A stretch of DNA of 64,000 nucleotides from Ananas comosus (GCF_001540865.1 NC_033635.1:9239388-9303387); one strand, 5' to 3'. Positions 1 through 12,589 are shown, counted from the stretch's first letter. Made by a program: numbers and translations. Notes: a model not told the origin generated them from the sequence alone.

Positions 1-34
1 TTTCCATTTTGAGCCAAATTTACTTTGTAAGGTT

Positions 35-145
35 CAAATTTTTGTTTTCCTTTTAGTGCAATGTTCAAACAATAGTATTTATCTTTCATTCAAATTTTTG
101 TTTTCCTTTTAGTGCAATGTTCAAACAATAGTATTTATCTTTTCC
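35..145. repeat. Two-copy tandem repeat, 56-bp period
   Basis: The block starting CAAATTTTTGTTTTCC at 35 recurs at 91 with almost no change, so the period is 56 bp. The sequence is AT-rich and non-coding. A third, diverged start may follow near 150. Confidence 0.85.
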
Positions 146-225
146 TCCAAGTTCAGATTTTTGTTTTTCGTTAGTATCAGTTAGATAAGCAAAAATCATA
201 AAACTGTAAATAATTATAATCAATT

Positions 226-2439
226 ATGGATAGGATTCGCGACGCGCTCTTCTCCGCGATCTGCGCTCTCTCCGACCTTCTGCCGGGATCTGCGACGGGA
301 TGGGGTTCTAGCAAGGATCTTCTCCTCCTCCCCCTCCCCATTTTGCGATCGATCAGAGAAGCTCGCGAGCCCCCGCTCCCTCTCTCTGGTGCCCATGCCC
401 TGAGTTGGAATACGATTATTCTATGCTAAACACTGCGTATCCTGGTTCATATCTTCACTCCACATAGGTAAGGATGAAGTAATCTGCTTCGTTATGTATA
501 TGGCATCAATTGCGTCTCTAGCAAGTGTTCATCTTTGATCTGAGAATGCATGCTTGAGACACGCATCGTCGAACTACCTACTGAATCTGTTTCGATACTA
601 GGGCCTGTTCGGCCCTGCTGTAATTTGCGGTGCTGTGTGACGAAGTGCTGGCTTAGCACAGTTATTCGAAGAAGCATCATACTAGAATAGAGCCAGATTG
701 AAGCTACTACTGTATTTGAGGCTCAGAATCTCATTTCTGTTTCCTATTATAATTGAAGCGCTAGAGTTTTATCTTTGCGGAACGCTTTACTAAAGGACCC
801 TGCTGCTGCTGCAAATAGAACTAGAAGCTAGAAGTTGAATTTGATATTATATGTGTTAGAATAACATTTTATAGATATTTATTTGAAGAATCAAATGAAA
901 ATATTCTCGAATATCATCCAAAGATGTTGAAAGAATTCCTGGAAGGAACAGAGTCAGCTGGTTTCATGTATCCAAGGTATTTATCCATAGAATACCAAAT
1001 TTTGATATAGCCGAAAGGGAAAAGCGTTTTAATCCAGATAATGAGAAGTGAACATATCCCGAAATTAGTCCAATTTAGTTAGTAATTTAGTTGCCCGGTA
1101 TATGTTTAATCTGGTTTTACTTGGGTCTATATATGAATTCGGAGCTCATAGATCTCTCATTTTATTAATTGAATGATTTCATATCTATTCTGTACTAAAA
1201 AGTATTATTGGAGCTTGAAGTTAAATTATAATCCTGGAATCCTCATGTTTTTATGGTGTTACTCTAAGGCTTAAATGCTGTGGAACCTGTCTCTGAGATT
1301 ATTACTTGGTTACCCTTGAATTTTTAAGTTGTAAGAACAATCCTGCGAGAAGAAATGTTGAATTTAATCTGTTTCGTGGCTTAAATTGACATTAATTCAT
1401 GTTACAGTGCCGTTGATCAGTTTAAAAAGCAGTTTGCATACCTTGAAGAACATTATGGAAATGGAGCTCTCTCCGCGTCCTCTCTCTGGCACCCTCTCCG
1501 ACCTCCCTCTCGCGAGCCCCAATGCCCTCTCCCTGGTGCTGCCTGTTCGACGAAATGCCGAGGTGATCATGGGGCTCTCAGCGGGCATCGGAGAGGTTTC
1601 TAAAGTTTGTCTTATCCGATTCAAATTTGCATGGATGAGAACGCAAAATAATAGTGTAAAATAACTGCTTATTCAAAGGGCACTAAAGGAGCAAAAAAAC
1701 AAATATATATCTTCTTCATCTTTGTACATGCTATTTGTTAATTAGTGATGTCGACACTATGGATGGCTTGCTTTGCAGGCAACCAGTGCCTCTTATCTGT
1801 GCTGCAGGTGATTTGGTTCTGACGCTACTAAGGCAAAGGAAAAAAAGTTGCTGTGGATCCGATCAGTGCTTGATAAATGGGGAAGGCTTGAGCAAAATGT
1901 ATGTACCTTGCCCGCCAAGCTTTGTTCTTAGTGTCGCTCTGTACTTATGAATAGACTATTTCTATCTAAATTGACCTAGGTTATTTTGTATGGTTTTGGT
2001 TTTGGGTCTGGAATGTTTGCAATATATATTTAGTTACTTTCTTACTTTATTCTTATATATATTTTTAAACTGTATATCTGTAATGCAAGTCTCATGTAAA
2101 AAAAATTCAGTCATTCTATGGTGCCTGTTTAATTATTGTAATATATACATTATGAAAGTATCCCATTAATAAGATTATTATTATCTGCATATATATGTTT
2201 GTCTTTCTCATAATTACATGTTTTGTTGTCATTCCATTAATTTATATTTCTTTTCAAATTTTAATTGAAAGTTTCATTCCTTTTCTTGCCTGATTTCATT
2301 AATACTCTGATTTTGAGCTAATTTTCTTTTCTTTTTTTTTTTTAACTTTCTCTTCGCTTATTTCTACCTAATCTAGACAGAGAATATTTAAAATAGTATT
2401 GTTTTTATTATTTCTCAACTTTTATAATTTATCGAAATT
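226..2439. other. AT-rich interval with two GC-rich islands, no supported gene
   Basis: Most of this stretch is AT-rich and closed in all frames. Two short GC-rich patches (about 228-400 and 1450-1600) look like fragments of exons or 5' UTRs. Both contain CTCTCTCTGG-like and CTCGCGAGCCCC-like words, so they may be related to each other. They are too short and isolated to call a gene. Because a Helitron-like 3' hairpin lies at 2440, they could be captured fragments inside a Helitron, but no 5' end was found. Confidence 0.4.
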
Positions 2440-2470
2440 ATCCGCAGCGAAGCGCGGATTCTTCACTCGT
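2440..2470 (+). mobile_element. Helitron-like 3' terminal hairpin
   Basis: The stem ATCCGC/GCGGAT with loop AGCGAAGC forms a perfect 6-bp hairpin at 2440-2459, followed after a few bases by TTCACTCG. Plant Helitrons usually end with such a GC hairpin about 10 bases before CTRR. Here the terminal tetranucleotide is CTCG rather than CTRR, so the match is imperfect. A related word (GCGCTTCGCGG) occurs in the opposite orientation at about 13640. Confidence 0.35.
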
Positions 2471-2948
2471 TTGTATAAAAGGTCACTTACTTTCCAGACA
2501 ATTTCCAAAAATCCCTAACTTTTCATCTTCTTATATAATTACTTTAGTTTTTAGTTTTTCTTTCATTAATGTTCCTAATGAGCATCTTTTGAGGAATTTA
2601 AGAATATATTATCAGCACTTCTATCTTTAATCCCCTTCTTCGCAGGTTTGCCCCGCAAAAATCGTACACACATTTCTGTACTATAATTTTGCCCCATCTC
2701 GTTTAATAATCTGTCCTTGTAAATTTCATAATGAATATGCAATTCAAAGATAAAGCTATAGTAAAAGAATAATAAATAAGACCACCGGCAGAATATTCCT
2801 AAATTCTACTAACAGATGCTCGACAAGGACTTTGTTTGGAAAAAAAAACAAAAAAAACGTAAAATTTAAGGACTTATATGAAAAGATGAAAAGTTATGGA
2901 CTTGTTTAGAAATTGTTTTAAAAGTTAGGGACCTATACAGAAATTCTC
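2471..2948. mobile_element. Inverted-repeat element (MITE-like)
   Basis: The left arm around 2471-2540 (GTATAAAAGGTC, then CCCTAACTTTTCATCTTC) is matched in inverted order by the right arm around 2873-2948 (AGATGAAAAGTTA, then AGGGACCTATAC). The arms are 60-75 bp and diverged, the interior is AT-rich, and there is no ORF. No clean target-site duplication was found, so the superfamily is unassigned. Confidence 0.45.
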
Positions 2949-3386
2949 CTATCACTATTATATAGATTTCTTTAGATTGGGTAGTTAGATTTCCATCTTA
3001 TAAGACAAATGGCATATGCAAAATTCATACGATCCAAACAAGAACTTAATAGTTGCTTTAAAAAAGGGGGGTAAAAAAAAGAGCTAGACCAACATGTCTA
3101 CCTAGGTAATCTAGATATGATGCATAAAAGTCTTTCTTACAAATTGATCCAGGAAATCTTGTCACAAATTTGTACCTAATATACCTGCAACTATGAACAG
3201 ACACACACAATAATCTATCCCACTTTGAGGCAATGTTCAATGATAAGTAACAAAATAACACAATTGGCAAACAATAAGAAGTGATGATAAGGGAAATGCC
3301 TTTTACAATGTTTGATGAAGCAGCCAACTGCTTGGCAGAGGGAACCTCTAGCTGCTTGGGCATCTAGACGATTGCCTAAAGACTTA

Positions 3387-3641
3387 GGCTTAGTTTGGTA
3401 TTAAGGTCTATCCAACGCTATTAGATAAAATGAAGTTGAGGAAAAAGCATATAGGAATATGTTTCTGCGTTCTCCGGTGGGACCGCAGAAAATATATCAT
3501 AACCGACTCATCAAAAATATATCATAACCGATTCATCGCGATATGCGGAACGCAATATTACGTACGGAAACAAACAGGGTATTTTCCAACGTACTTTCTC
3601 ACCGCACGTAACACAATCTCTCCGCAATCCCAAACGAAGCC
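3387..3641. mobile_element. Tourist-like MITE (PIF/Harbinger), TSD TTA
   Basis: This 255-bp element starts GGCTTAGTTTGG and ends CCAAACGAAGCC, imperfect terminal inverted repeats of the Tourist type. It is flanked on both sides by TTA (3384-3386 and 3642-3644), the usual PIF/Harbinger target duplication. It has no coding capacity, so it would depend on a transposase in trans. Confidence 0.8.
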
Positions 3642-3644
3642 TTA

Positions 3645-5945
3645 GGCAGTCAGTTAATCACTTTGTTAAACAAACTCTCTTACTAGACCACTACATAACT
3701 AATTGTAGCATAATCTGTGGACTACGTACTACTTAACCACGTCATTCAGTACTAAAAAGATAAAGTTCAACAAGATAGACTACAAGGTGTAAATTTTGTG
3801 TCGCAATAAAAGACTCGTTTCATATTTCACCGGATATTATTTCAAAGAAACATCTTGTCATCATTTGGTCACTCAACATTGTTTCCCAATTAATTCACAT
3901 ATTAAAGAGCATAACTATGTTAAAGATTTAGCTAAGCATGTAGATGGCGCTTTTGAGAACCATAGTTGTTTACTTGTTAGCATGACAGCACACAATACAA
4001 AATATAATAACTAATTATAATAAGAAAAACAACTCGCAATTAGAAAATATAATAAATGCCATTTTGCATCCGGAAGATACTAATGGTCTGATGCAGGTCA
4101 ACACATGATTTGTGATAACAAAAAGCCAATAACAACCTAAGCAGAACATATTTAATAGCATGCACAAATTTAAGGCCGATTGATTTAATCAAATTGTGTA
4201 AATTTTGGCTAAATATGATTGGGCTTAATCCAAACTCAGACAAACTCGGAGTGCAAACCTATGCTGGTTAATTAAATTTTAAAATTTGACAATGACTATA
4301 AATGACATATGTAAAGACAAAAGCATGTAACCGTAAGTAGTTGGCATCGAAAGTGAGTTCACAAGAAATGTAACCAAATCACGCTTAAACAGTGTAAAGG
4401 GGGGTGGATCATCATTAAGATAATCTGTATCCTTATATATCTTTTTTCGCAGTTCACAATATCAAGATTTCAGCAATGAATAAGAGCTGCATATAGATCA
4501 GCAAGCTAAAACTAAAAAGAGAATAACTGAATAGGTTTTGAGCTTATATATAAACATTACAAAACTGTTCACAAACTAATTCATCAAATACAGATATGTC
4601 CCAGAAACAATAAGATCCACTAATACTACACGATAAAACTTAGATGGCATGCTATACATATTACCACATTATTGTCAGAAAAAAGATAGTGGATGGTGCT
4701 TCAATTAAAAAACACTGGAAAGGAGGAATGTTATTAAATAGATTAGCATGAAATTAAAGAGGATCAATCATTTTCTTCTGAAAGGGGGAAAAATTGATAT
4801 CTTGATTCACGTAAAACTGTTCTTCCACTTTAGTGGTTATATTACCATCCTAAAGCCATATGTACATATAAGAAAGTGTACGCGCTTGAATAAACAAGTT
4901 ACCATAATTGCTCGTAAGCTATGTACGAATTAATCAGAAAAGAGCCAGCATGCCTATCTAGCCCAATGCGATTAGGCTATGCTGCATAGAGTCTCTAATT
5001 TCTGTTACAAAATTCAGTTCATCAAACGGGTTTCACAAACTAGCATAATCTGTGAGCAGGGCCACTGACAATTTCACAACAAGATACTATTAAGCTGAAC
5101 ACCACAAGCAATGATTACGTTCAAGTGATGTCATGCGTTTAATTATTAAGGTTTAATTATCAGTTCACAACACTCGACTTTAAGAGTTCTCTCAGTTTCT
5201 GCTTTGTACTTTCTTATTTTACCGAACTATGCATTGAGCTTCAAATTTTATATGAATCCCTGCATTTCACCAAACAAGAAGTAGCGAACGTCAAGTACGG
5301 TTAACAACTATTTGAATATTCTGTCCAATTGGCCCACTAATCCTTCTCTTAAACGACAAACATCATCCACTCCAGTCACCGCTAGGTGGAGCAAAAGGAT
5401 AATTTCTCAATTTTAGCTAGACAGTGTTTGTAGTTCGGTCTCTCAACAGTCAATTCTTAATGGCAGAGTGCTATTTACAAAGAAATGCTTAGATACTGAA
5501 TTCTATATGTTCAATTTGCACTTCAGCTCCTCTCCTTCTGCAGCATTTAGATAATCTACTATCAATCACTCACCAACTCAGGCCTTATCGAAGTCCGAAG
5601 ATGAAGATTTTTGCTGTGTTAGAGGAAATATTACGTTTCCTTTAAAATTCTACTATCTAACAACACAGCGTAGAAAGTGCTGTAAAACATGAAGTACACT
5701 GCAGAAAGTGAAAGCAACCCCTTAAGGATCAGCGCAGTACACTGTAACTAAGATAATCGATAGATAGCCATTAGCTCATGATGCAGCACTGAGATAACAG
5801 GATAGACGCCAATCGCCAGATATAGACGAACAAAGATAAGATCGAGAAGGCACAGACCGAGAAAGTCAAATTAGAAACTATAAAAGCATCATCAAATCCA
5901 TTTATCTTTACAGGTTAAAGCAATCACCCACCAGCCGGTTCGATC
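3645..5945. other. AT-rich intergenic sequence
   Basis: No convincing coding region, RNA gene or repeat boundary was recognised here. The short open frames are AT-rich chance ORFs without domain motifs. The part next to 5946 is the expected 3' flank of the minus-strand gene at 5946-7035. Confidence 0.6.
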
Positions 5946-7035
5946 TCAACGCCCCGCAGAATCCTCGAGAACCAATCTCATACGTCGGGCCATCGCATCC
6001 ATCTCAGCGAGCCGCTGCACCTTCCACCTCCTCAGCAGGTCGCTCTCGTCGGCGCTCGGCCCCGAATCCCCGCTCGGCCGGAGCTCTTTCAGGCACTCCT
6101 CAAACACGTCGAGGATGGCCCTAGCCAAAACAGGTTCTTGCCCGTCCTTGGCGGCTCCGCCAACTTCGTTCGCATGTAAAGGCTCCTCCTTTATGGTGAC
6201 GGGATGGGTGGCGACCGCAATGCGGGGCTTCTCTTCTTCGGGTTGGGAGGTGGGAGGAGGGGCGGGGAGAGGGAGAGGGGCGGTGTTGGTGGTATCTGTT
6301 GCCGCGGTGGAGTGCGGAGCATTGATGGGAGGGGGAGGGGTGTCGGCGGGGCGCGGAGAGGAGGCAGGGCGGATTGGCGGGGCGCTTGTTGACCGCCCTG
6401 CCGGGGCGACGACGGTCGGGCGGAGAGAAGGGAGGAGGAGGAGAGGGGGGTGCCAGAGGCGGGTGCACGAGGTGGAGGAGGTTCGCGCGTTCGTTGGGGG
6501 GCGAGCGAGAGGTCGTGGCGCGGAGACCGTGCGGACATGGTGCGATCTCTCTTGCGTCGCGCCGCAGCTTCTCGGAAGCTGCGAGCGTGGTAGGGTGCGC
6601 ATGGACTCGGGTGATGAACTGAGTCGTCGAAGAGATTCAGTCGCGGGAGAACGATCCCTGGGCCAGCACCCAGGAGCCCTGGAGGAAAGGAATCTCGTCG
6701 CTCCGACCACGCGGATGGAACTTGAAGAGCTGCTTCTGCTGGCTGACTGCTGCAACGCAGTCCCGTGCAGCGGCGTCGGGGGAGTGCCGCCGTCGCCGGC
6801 GCCGATCCGTCTCGCGTATCGGCGGCGGCGGCGGCGGACGGGTTGGGTCGTCGCAGTCTTCGAAGAGGAGGGAGACGAGGGTCGGGAGGGGGGGATAGGG
6901 TCGAGGGCTTCGGCTTGATGGGAGCTTGCGCAGCGAGGAGGTTGTGGTTGGTGGGTTAGGGTTAGGAATTAGGTTTAGGGTGGTGAGGGCTTGGGATTTG
7001 GATTGGAGTTGGGGTTGACCTCGCAAGGGAGCCAT
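5946..7035 (-). CDS. GC-rich proline/serine-rich gene, function unknown
   Basis: I do not recognise this protein. On the minus strand an ATG at 7035 sits in a strong context (GCGACCATGGCT) and opens a 132-codon frame to 6637. A second, overlapping frame runs from about 6755 to a stop at 5946. The end of that second frame looks like real protein: an acidic/charged tail with an IKEE-type sumoylation-like motif, then a helical segment rich in Glu, Leu and Arg (VFEECLKELRP ... MDAMARRMRLVLED). The N-terminal part is low complexity (PPPPPP, RRRRRR). The two frames are probably joined by a short intron between about 6540 and 6700; GT and AG choices exist (for example an acceptor after CGCTCGCAG), but I cannot fix them. 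A long antisense frame is judged a GC-rich shadow. The Harbinger element begins about 530 bp upstream of the ATG, within its promoter region. Confidence 0.5.
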
Positions 7036-7683
7036 GGTCGCGCGCGCGCGGAGGAAGAAGTGGTGGGTGGAGCAGGGTAGGATTGGTGGGAGTCGAGGTA
7101 TAGGTTAGTTAGGTTAGTAGAGTTTGGAACGAGGGGCGGGGGGGGGGGGGCGGGTTCGGGCATTCGAGACAGTATTGTGGTTGAGATGGGGCGGTAAAAG
7201 AAGAAGAGGATTGATTGATAGATGATTGAAAGTTGCGTAGGAGAGTCATTCCGTGAAGAAGTTTGTTTGGGACCGATTGGTTGGGTGAAGAAGGGCTCTT
7301 ATTTATCTTATTTTTTCTGATCCACAAAATATTCCCAAAATGAAATGGCTAGTAGGAGTATAAAATATGATAATATTCAATCTATTCACCTATTTATATT
7401 TCTATTTCTACGTCACTTATATATTTTATTTTAAAGTTAAGAATATTATCTGTATACTTTATTTTATTATAAGAAGTAAATTAGGATTTAAAAAATTTTC
7501 TCAAAATTTTGTATTAAAAAATTAATAAGATAAATTAGTATATCTTAAAAATAGACTTTGAGCCTCCGTTTGGTTCGGGGTTAAGAAAAAACTAACTATT
7601 CCAGGGATATGGTTAAGTTCAGGGTTAAAGTGGGGTTAAAACTTTTTTGTGTTTGTTTGGGGGTTGGAGTTAGTCTAGAATAA

Positions 7684-7850
7684 TAAAAAATAGTGTTTGG
7701 TTGGAATAGGTAGGATAAGAAGATAATGATTGATAAAGAAGGATAATGATTGGTTGGAGTAGGTGGGATAAGAAGATAATGATTGATAAAGAAGGATAAT
7801 GATTGTTTGGAGTAGGTGGGATAAGAAGAATAATGATTAATAAAGAAAGT
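7684..7850. repeat. Subterminal tandem repeat of the Harbinger element
   Basis: About three imperfect copies of a 55-60-bp unit containing GGTGGGATAAGAAGATAATG and GATTGATAAAGAAGGATAA lie just inside the left end of the transposon. Subterminal repeats often bind transposase or the SANT-domain partner, but that role is only inferred here. Confidence 0.7.
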
Positions 7851-8567
7851 AAAATTACTAAAATAGCCTCACTGTAATCATTTAAAATAAATATTTTATT
7901 TATTATTTTAAAAATTCTATGCTTGCAAATTATTATTATGAGAATTAAAATTATATAAATTTTTGCGTAATTGTATACCAAAAATTATTGTCCACTACTC
8001 TTTTGTAATTTTGAAAAATTCCTCAAATTTTCAAACAACAATATAAAATTATCATATTTTTAAATTTCACTCACAATAGTATTTCCTGAACTACAATTAA
8101 TATTTTAGTTATAATATCATTTTAACCCTCCAAAAATACTAATTTCCAACCTTTCAAATTTAGCCCCTAGTGGAGTTGAGTATCGTTAGGCGTTTTCAAA
8201 TCCGATTTGTTCCGATCTTTCAAACTTTGCATTGCTATTCGAATATCATTAATAATTCAGAAATATTTACGTACATCAAGTCAATCTGCACATCAACGAA
8301 CATTTACACAGATAACAACACATTGAATCAAAAAAAAAAACATATACAACCAAAACATTTTGAAAGAGTACAAATATATAACAGAGTAAAAAAATAAGAA
8401 TATCTACCAACATATCTACCTACCAATATTCAACGCAGAAAATATCATCACAATATATAACATTAATACATGTTCCATAACAGGCATAAATAAGCAAGTA
8501 TTACAAAGCGTATCCATCTCATACATCATCATCTTACAATTGTCAAATAACAATATAACCACTACAC

Positions 8568-9963
8568 TCAATTGTTCCACAATTGATTTGTAATATTAGC
8601 ACGTAGATCCTCACCATTTTGGGAGTCCTCAATTACTCCCACTAAATCGCCCACTCCACCTTCATTTTCAGCGTACTGTTCATCTGGACCCTCATCAGAG
8701 AAAATGTTATCATTTGTTTGGTGACGGCGAATAAAATTATGTATTATAAAACATGCCATAGCAATCAAGCATTGAACTTTATACGAAAACGGTGTTGCTA
8801 CATTTAGAATTTTGAAACGCTTCTTCAAAATGCCAAATGTCCTCTCAACCACATTCCTTAATTGAGCATGCCGGTGGTTATACAAATCTCGTGGATTTCG
8901 ATAAATGCAGGCTCGTGTGCTTGCGTCAAACTGATTAATATGGTAACGCTCTCCTCTATAGGGTGCAAGAAATTTTTCAGTATTTGCATATCCCGAGTCT
9001 ACTAAGTAATACTTGCCTGCAAATAATATAATAACCATATGTCATTAGTATAAAAAACTTATCTACAATAGTGTTCATATATATTTAAATTTAATAAAAA
9101 ATTTATTAGCAACACTACCTTCGGGAACAACGAAACCACCTCTTTCGCATGCCCATCGAAGTACTCTCATATCGGCAGCAGAGCCTTCCCATCCTGTGCA
9201 TACAAATAAAAAATTAAGATCAAATGACACCGCAGCCATCATATTTTGTGAGGTGAACCCTTTTCGACATCGAAATGGTGCTTGTTTACTCCTTTCGACC
9301 ACTACTGGAATATGTGTTCCGTCGATCGCACCAATAGCATTCTACAGTTTACAAAAGAAAAGATAAAAACATTAGTAATAAATTTTATTTATACACCAAT
9401 GTATTATACGTATAAGTGTGTATGGTTACCTTGAAAGGATGAAAATTTGGATTATCCCGAATTCTTGGATGCACGGCAGCATTACTTGACGGCAACATTA
9501 TGTAGTCATCTTTTAGCCTCACAATGCCGCGTAGTACATTGTTAAAATGCCTACTGATGGTTTCTCCGGAATGTTGGAATGTTTCCGCCAATATTCGGTT
9601 TGCCACGCCATGCCCTACGCCATATAGAAATATGCCTAACTGCTCATCAGCAGTCATATTTCTTGTGCTACTTATTAACCCCCTCTCGACTAAAGCATCG
9701 CGGAGTGCAATAAATGTAGTTGCACTCATACGAAAGTGATGGCAGCAACGTTCATGATGACCAGATAAGATATCACACAACATTTGATGTCCGGTAAACG
9801 GCCGAGTCCGACACCTTTGTCTGGGTACTCTATTTGCAACTGGTTCAGATTCTAACTCAAGTAGCATCATAGCCTCGATAGATTCATCATCGTCATCTAA
9901 TATTGTCATAATGGTGGATATGGTCGCTGAAGAAAAAATTCTTTTGTATAGTGGGTTCGCCAT
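8568..9963 (-). CDS. PIF/Harbinger (HARBI1-like) DDE transposase, three exons
   Basis: This is the transposase that would cut and reinsert the surrounding element. Exons read 9963-9430, 9341-9119 and 9016-8568 on the minus strand. All junctions have GT/AG (AAG|GTAACC, CTGTAG|AAT, GAAG|GTAGTG, TTGCAG|GCA) and the phases agree, giving about 401 residues, within the family range. Catalytic residues are visible: Asp about 185 in GAIDGTH, Asp about 259 in LVDSGY, and Glu about 310 in NVVERTFG. The N-terminal half carries the helix-turn-helix-like region of the family (ADEQLGIFLYGVGHG, FQHSGETISRHFNNVL). I chose the ATG at 9963 (MANPLYKR); an upstream in-frame ATG at 10011 is possible. No frameshift or stop was seen. 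The SANT partner lies upstream in the same orientation. Confidence 0.88.
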
Positions 9964-10362
9964 TAATGTCTTTCTAATTGCAACTGTTGTAAATACCGAA
10001 TAAATCAGCACTTAATAATAAATAACAAAAATAAATAAATACACACGAACATATAACTATAGCAAGAGGTAATATATATGGCGCAAACATATAATAATCT
10101 TCCAACAGCAGAAAAATATGCAAAGCTAATAAGAGTAGAGGAAACAAAAATCAAAGCGTCATACAATCAAGAGTCACCACCACAAAGTAGAAACTATGCA
10201 AAGCTAAGATAAAGAAGAACTACCAATACCACCACAAGCTAGAAAATATGCACGTCCACACGCAATATAGGTCGAGGTACGATAAAGAAGAACTACCAAT
10301 ACGCCATTTGTCTAAATCCCGGGAAATGATGGCATATAGAAAAGATTTTGCTGCGCAATTTT

Positions 10363-11560
10363 TCACTCAACCCACTTTCTTGCATGCTTGTCATTCAATG
10401 ACATGAAAGCATTGCGATTCTTCTCTTCCTTAAACGCATCACAGAGAACTAAGATATCATCATCACTTAACCCCGTCATCCCATACACTCGTTGCATGCA
10501 TTGGTTCTGCAATGGCATATCAGTGCTCTTGCTCAGGTCTAGCTGACATAATTGCCGCACCCAACCAAGCTTTTCCATACCCTACTCGAAGTCCGAGCAT
10601 CTACTTTCTTTTTTCGTCCCCCAGATGTAGATGCCGTTTTTTGCTTGCTTATTGCTACGCTCTGGAGAACGAGCTCTTTTACTACCAGAGCTATGACCAG
10701 AACCACTTGCACCAGTTGTAGGCATCACGGGAGGGCTTGGGGAGCGTGGCATATTTGCTTCATCAAAGTTAGCATATCTGCCGCACCCAGATCCCCCTGC
10801 TTCGAATAGGTCCGATGAGAGATTACAAGCTGACATTCCAATGCCAGCAATAGTATCATCCTCACCAGGGGATGACCCAGAGGAGCTTTCAATTATAGGG
10901 GGAAGCTCCACAGCACTTGTAAATGCATATCTTCCTGTCGCAGTTGTATTTTGGGTAAGAAATTCCATGTCATCGTAGGCGGGAAAGGGCTTATCCCTAC
11001 ACCTGGCGTACGCCGGATTCTCCTGAAGTAATAATATTAACAATTTAATACTGTCATATAATGTACATGTCTTAATAAGACAATAACGCTATAATAAAAG
11101 AAATTGTAATTACCGCTATTACAGAATCCCAGATTCTTGCGTCACCAGGTGTGGGAATGTGCAAGTCAGAGTTCCATCCCAACCCGCTCTTGTTGGCAAG
11201 AGAATGGTACAAATTGAAAAAAAATTTTAACACTTTAAATCGATTCTTCAATTGTGTCTTTGTTAAGTTCATATTGTTTCGACTGTTGAAATCATTTACC
11301 ATCCGCTTCCACGCAATCGGAGTAAATGACCCATTTACGCAGTTACCAAATGTATGTTCATCTCTCATAAGCCCCAACAATTGTGCATCCAAAATGTTGC
11401 TCCAATTTTGACTTCTAGTTCTTGTATCAATACGAATGCCACCGCTAGCCTCAATAGGTGACTCATCTGCGAGCCCATGTTGCTTCTGTTTGGACTTAGA
11501 AACTTTTTTGAATGGACACATCTGTAGTTTATAATTAAAAAGAGTGCATGATGGATGCAT
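10363..11560 (-). CDS. Harbinger ORF1: Myb/SANT-like DNA-binding protein, possible nonsense codon
   Basis: This is the accessory protein of PIF/Harbinger elements, which binds element DNA and helps import the transposase. Exon 1 ends at 11114 (ATAGCG|GTAATT) and exon 2 starts at 11022 (TTCAG|GAGAAT) with matching phase. Exon 1 holds the Myb/SANT-like trihelix-type domain (WSNILDAQLLGLM ... FTPIAWKRMVNDFN ... LKNRFKVLKFFFN). Exon 2 holds a serine-rich linker with a basic patch (GSKRARSPERSNKQ). An in-frame TAG at 10584-10582 separates this from 71 further open codons (10578-10363). Those codons resemble the usual helical C-terminal end of the family (LSDDDILVLCDAF ... FMSLNDKHARKWVE). Either the gene is broken or a small intron removes the stop. 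The start is uncertain: the ATG at 11521 follows a CTACAG acceptor-like site, the ATG at 11560 lies further out. Confidence 0.78.
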
Positions 11561-11676
11561 GAATATGAGTTAAATGCAAGACTTGTTTATAACTATACCA
11601 AGTATAGTGTATAATGGCTACAACAAGGGTCTACTTAAATCAACGATAAATTATATATTTAAATACATATCTGCCT

Positions 11677-12068
11677 CCTATGTACAAAAGCATGTTCGTC
11701 GAAATAAGGTTTAGATGGTTCATTTCCACAAATGGCTCAAGTGGTTTCCAACTAAAATGGGGTTGCATACAATGTATATAAATACACTATATGATATTAC
11801 ATGCTATTTAAATTGGCAGGGTTAGTAAAGGCCCTATGAGGTAATGTATAAGCATTGCGTACACAATAGACTGATACAATTGTTATTCTCTACTACCAAG
11901 TAGACTATATATAATAAAGGGTAGAATGATATGATAAAAATATGGATAGAGTAGATATTTCATGCAATATTTGTGTCCTATGTAAAACTGTATGGTCCCC
12001 TAAATGGGAGTCTTGATGGTTCGTTCCCACAATTGGCTCAAGTGGATTCCAACTAACATGGGGTTGCA
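11677..12068. repeat. Direct repeat pair inside the Harbinger element
   Basis: Two diverged copies of about 90 bp, near 11677-11767 and 11973-12068, share the words GGCTCAAGTGG, TTCCAACTAA and ATGGGGTTGCAT in the same order. They lie upstream of the SANT-like gene, in its probable leader or promoter region. No function is evident. Confidence 0.6.
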
Positions 12069-12589
12069 TCGATATTTCCATCGATGCCATCCTTCTAATC
12101 TTAATTAGAATCCGTCATCATCGCCGAACCACAAGCTTCCAACCAATACTTAATATTCTCAAGTATGCTCAGATCAACATCATGTGCGTTATACCAATCA
12201 CTGTGCAAATAGATGATATTCTTTCAACGGCATTGGATATATAGAAACGCTATATATGGCAACAGTAAACATGGAGATCAAACCTGTCTATCGCAAAGAT
12301 ACCAAATTCAGAAATGGCCAGAACCAAGCAAAGAGATAGTTAAGGCGCGACAGTGAGATCGATAGCACGCAACGGCGGGGAATCCGTACAATGTTGGCAA
12401 GATCAGAACCGAAGACCGAAGGGTAGCAGCACAACGCCTTCCCTACGACCAAGATGTCGAGGAACGGGCTTTAACCGAGACCAACAAGAATTCCACAAAT
12501 CCATGAAGAAACCAACAAATCGTCCGTGTAGACCGGGCAGATAAACCGTGAGAAGGTAGATCCGGACGTGTGGGTATGTCGGACGCGAG

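Noticed and set aside
226..429. 67-codon frame at the left edge as a gene start
   Set aside because: Isolated GC-rich patch without splice or domain support; more likely a captured or decayed fragment.
6115..6918. A 267-codon plus-strand frame in the 6-7 kb GC-rich block
   Set aside because: Gly/Arg-rich composition and lack of start context suggest a shadow; the minus strand has a strong ATG context and a plausible charged C-terminus.
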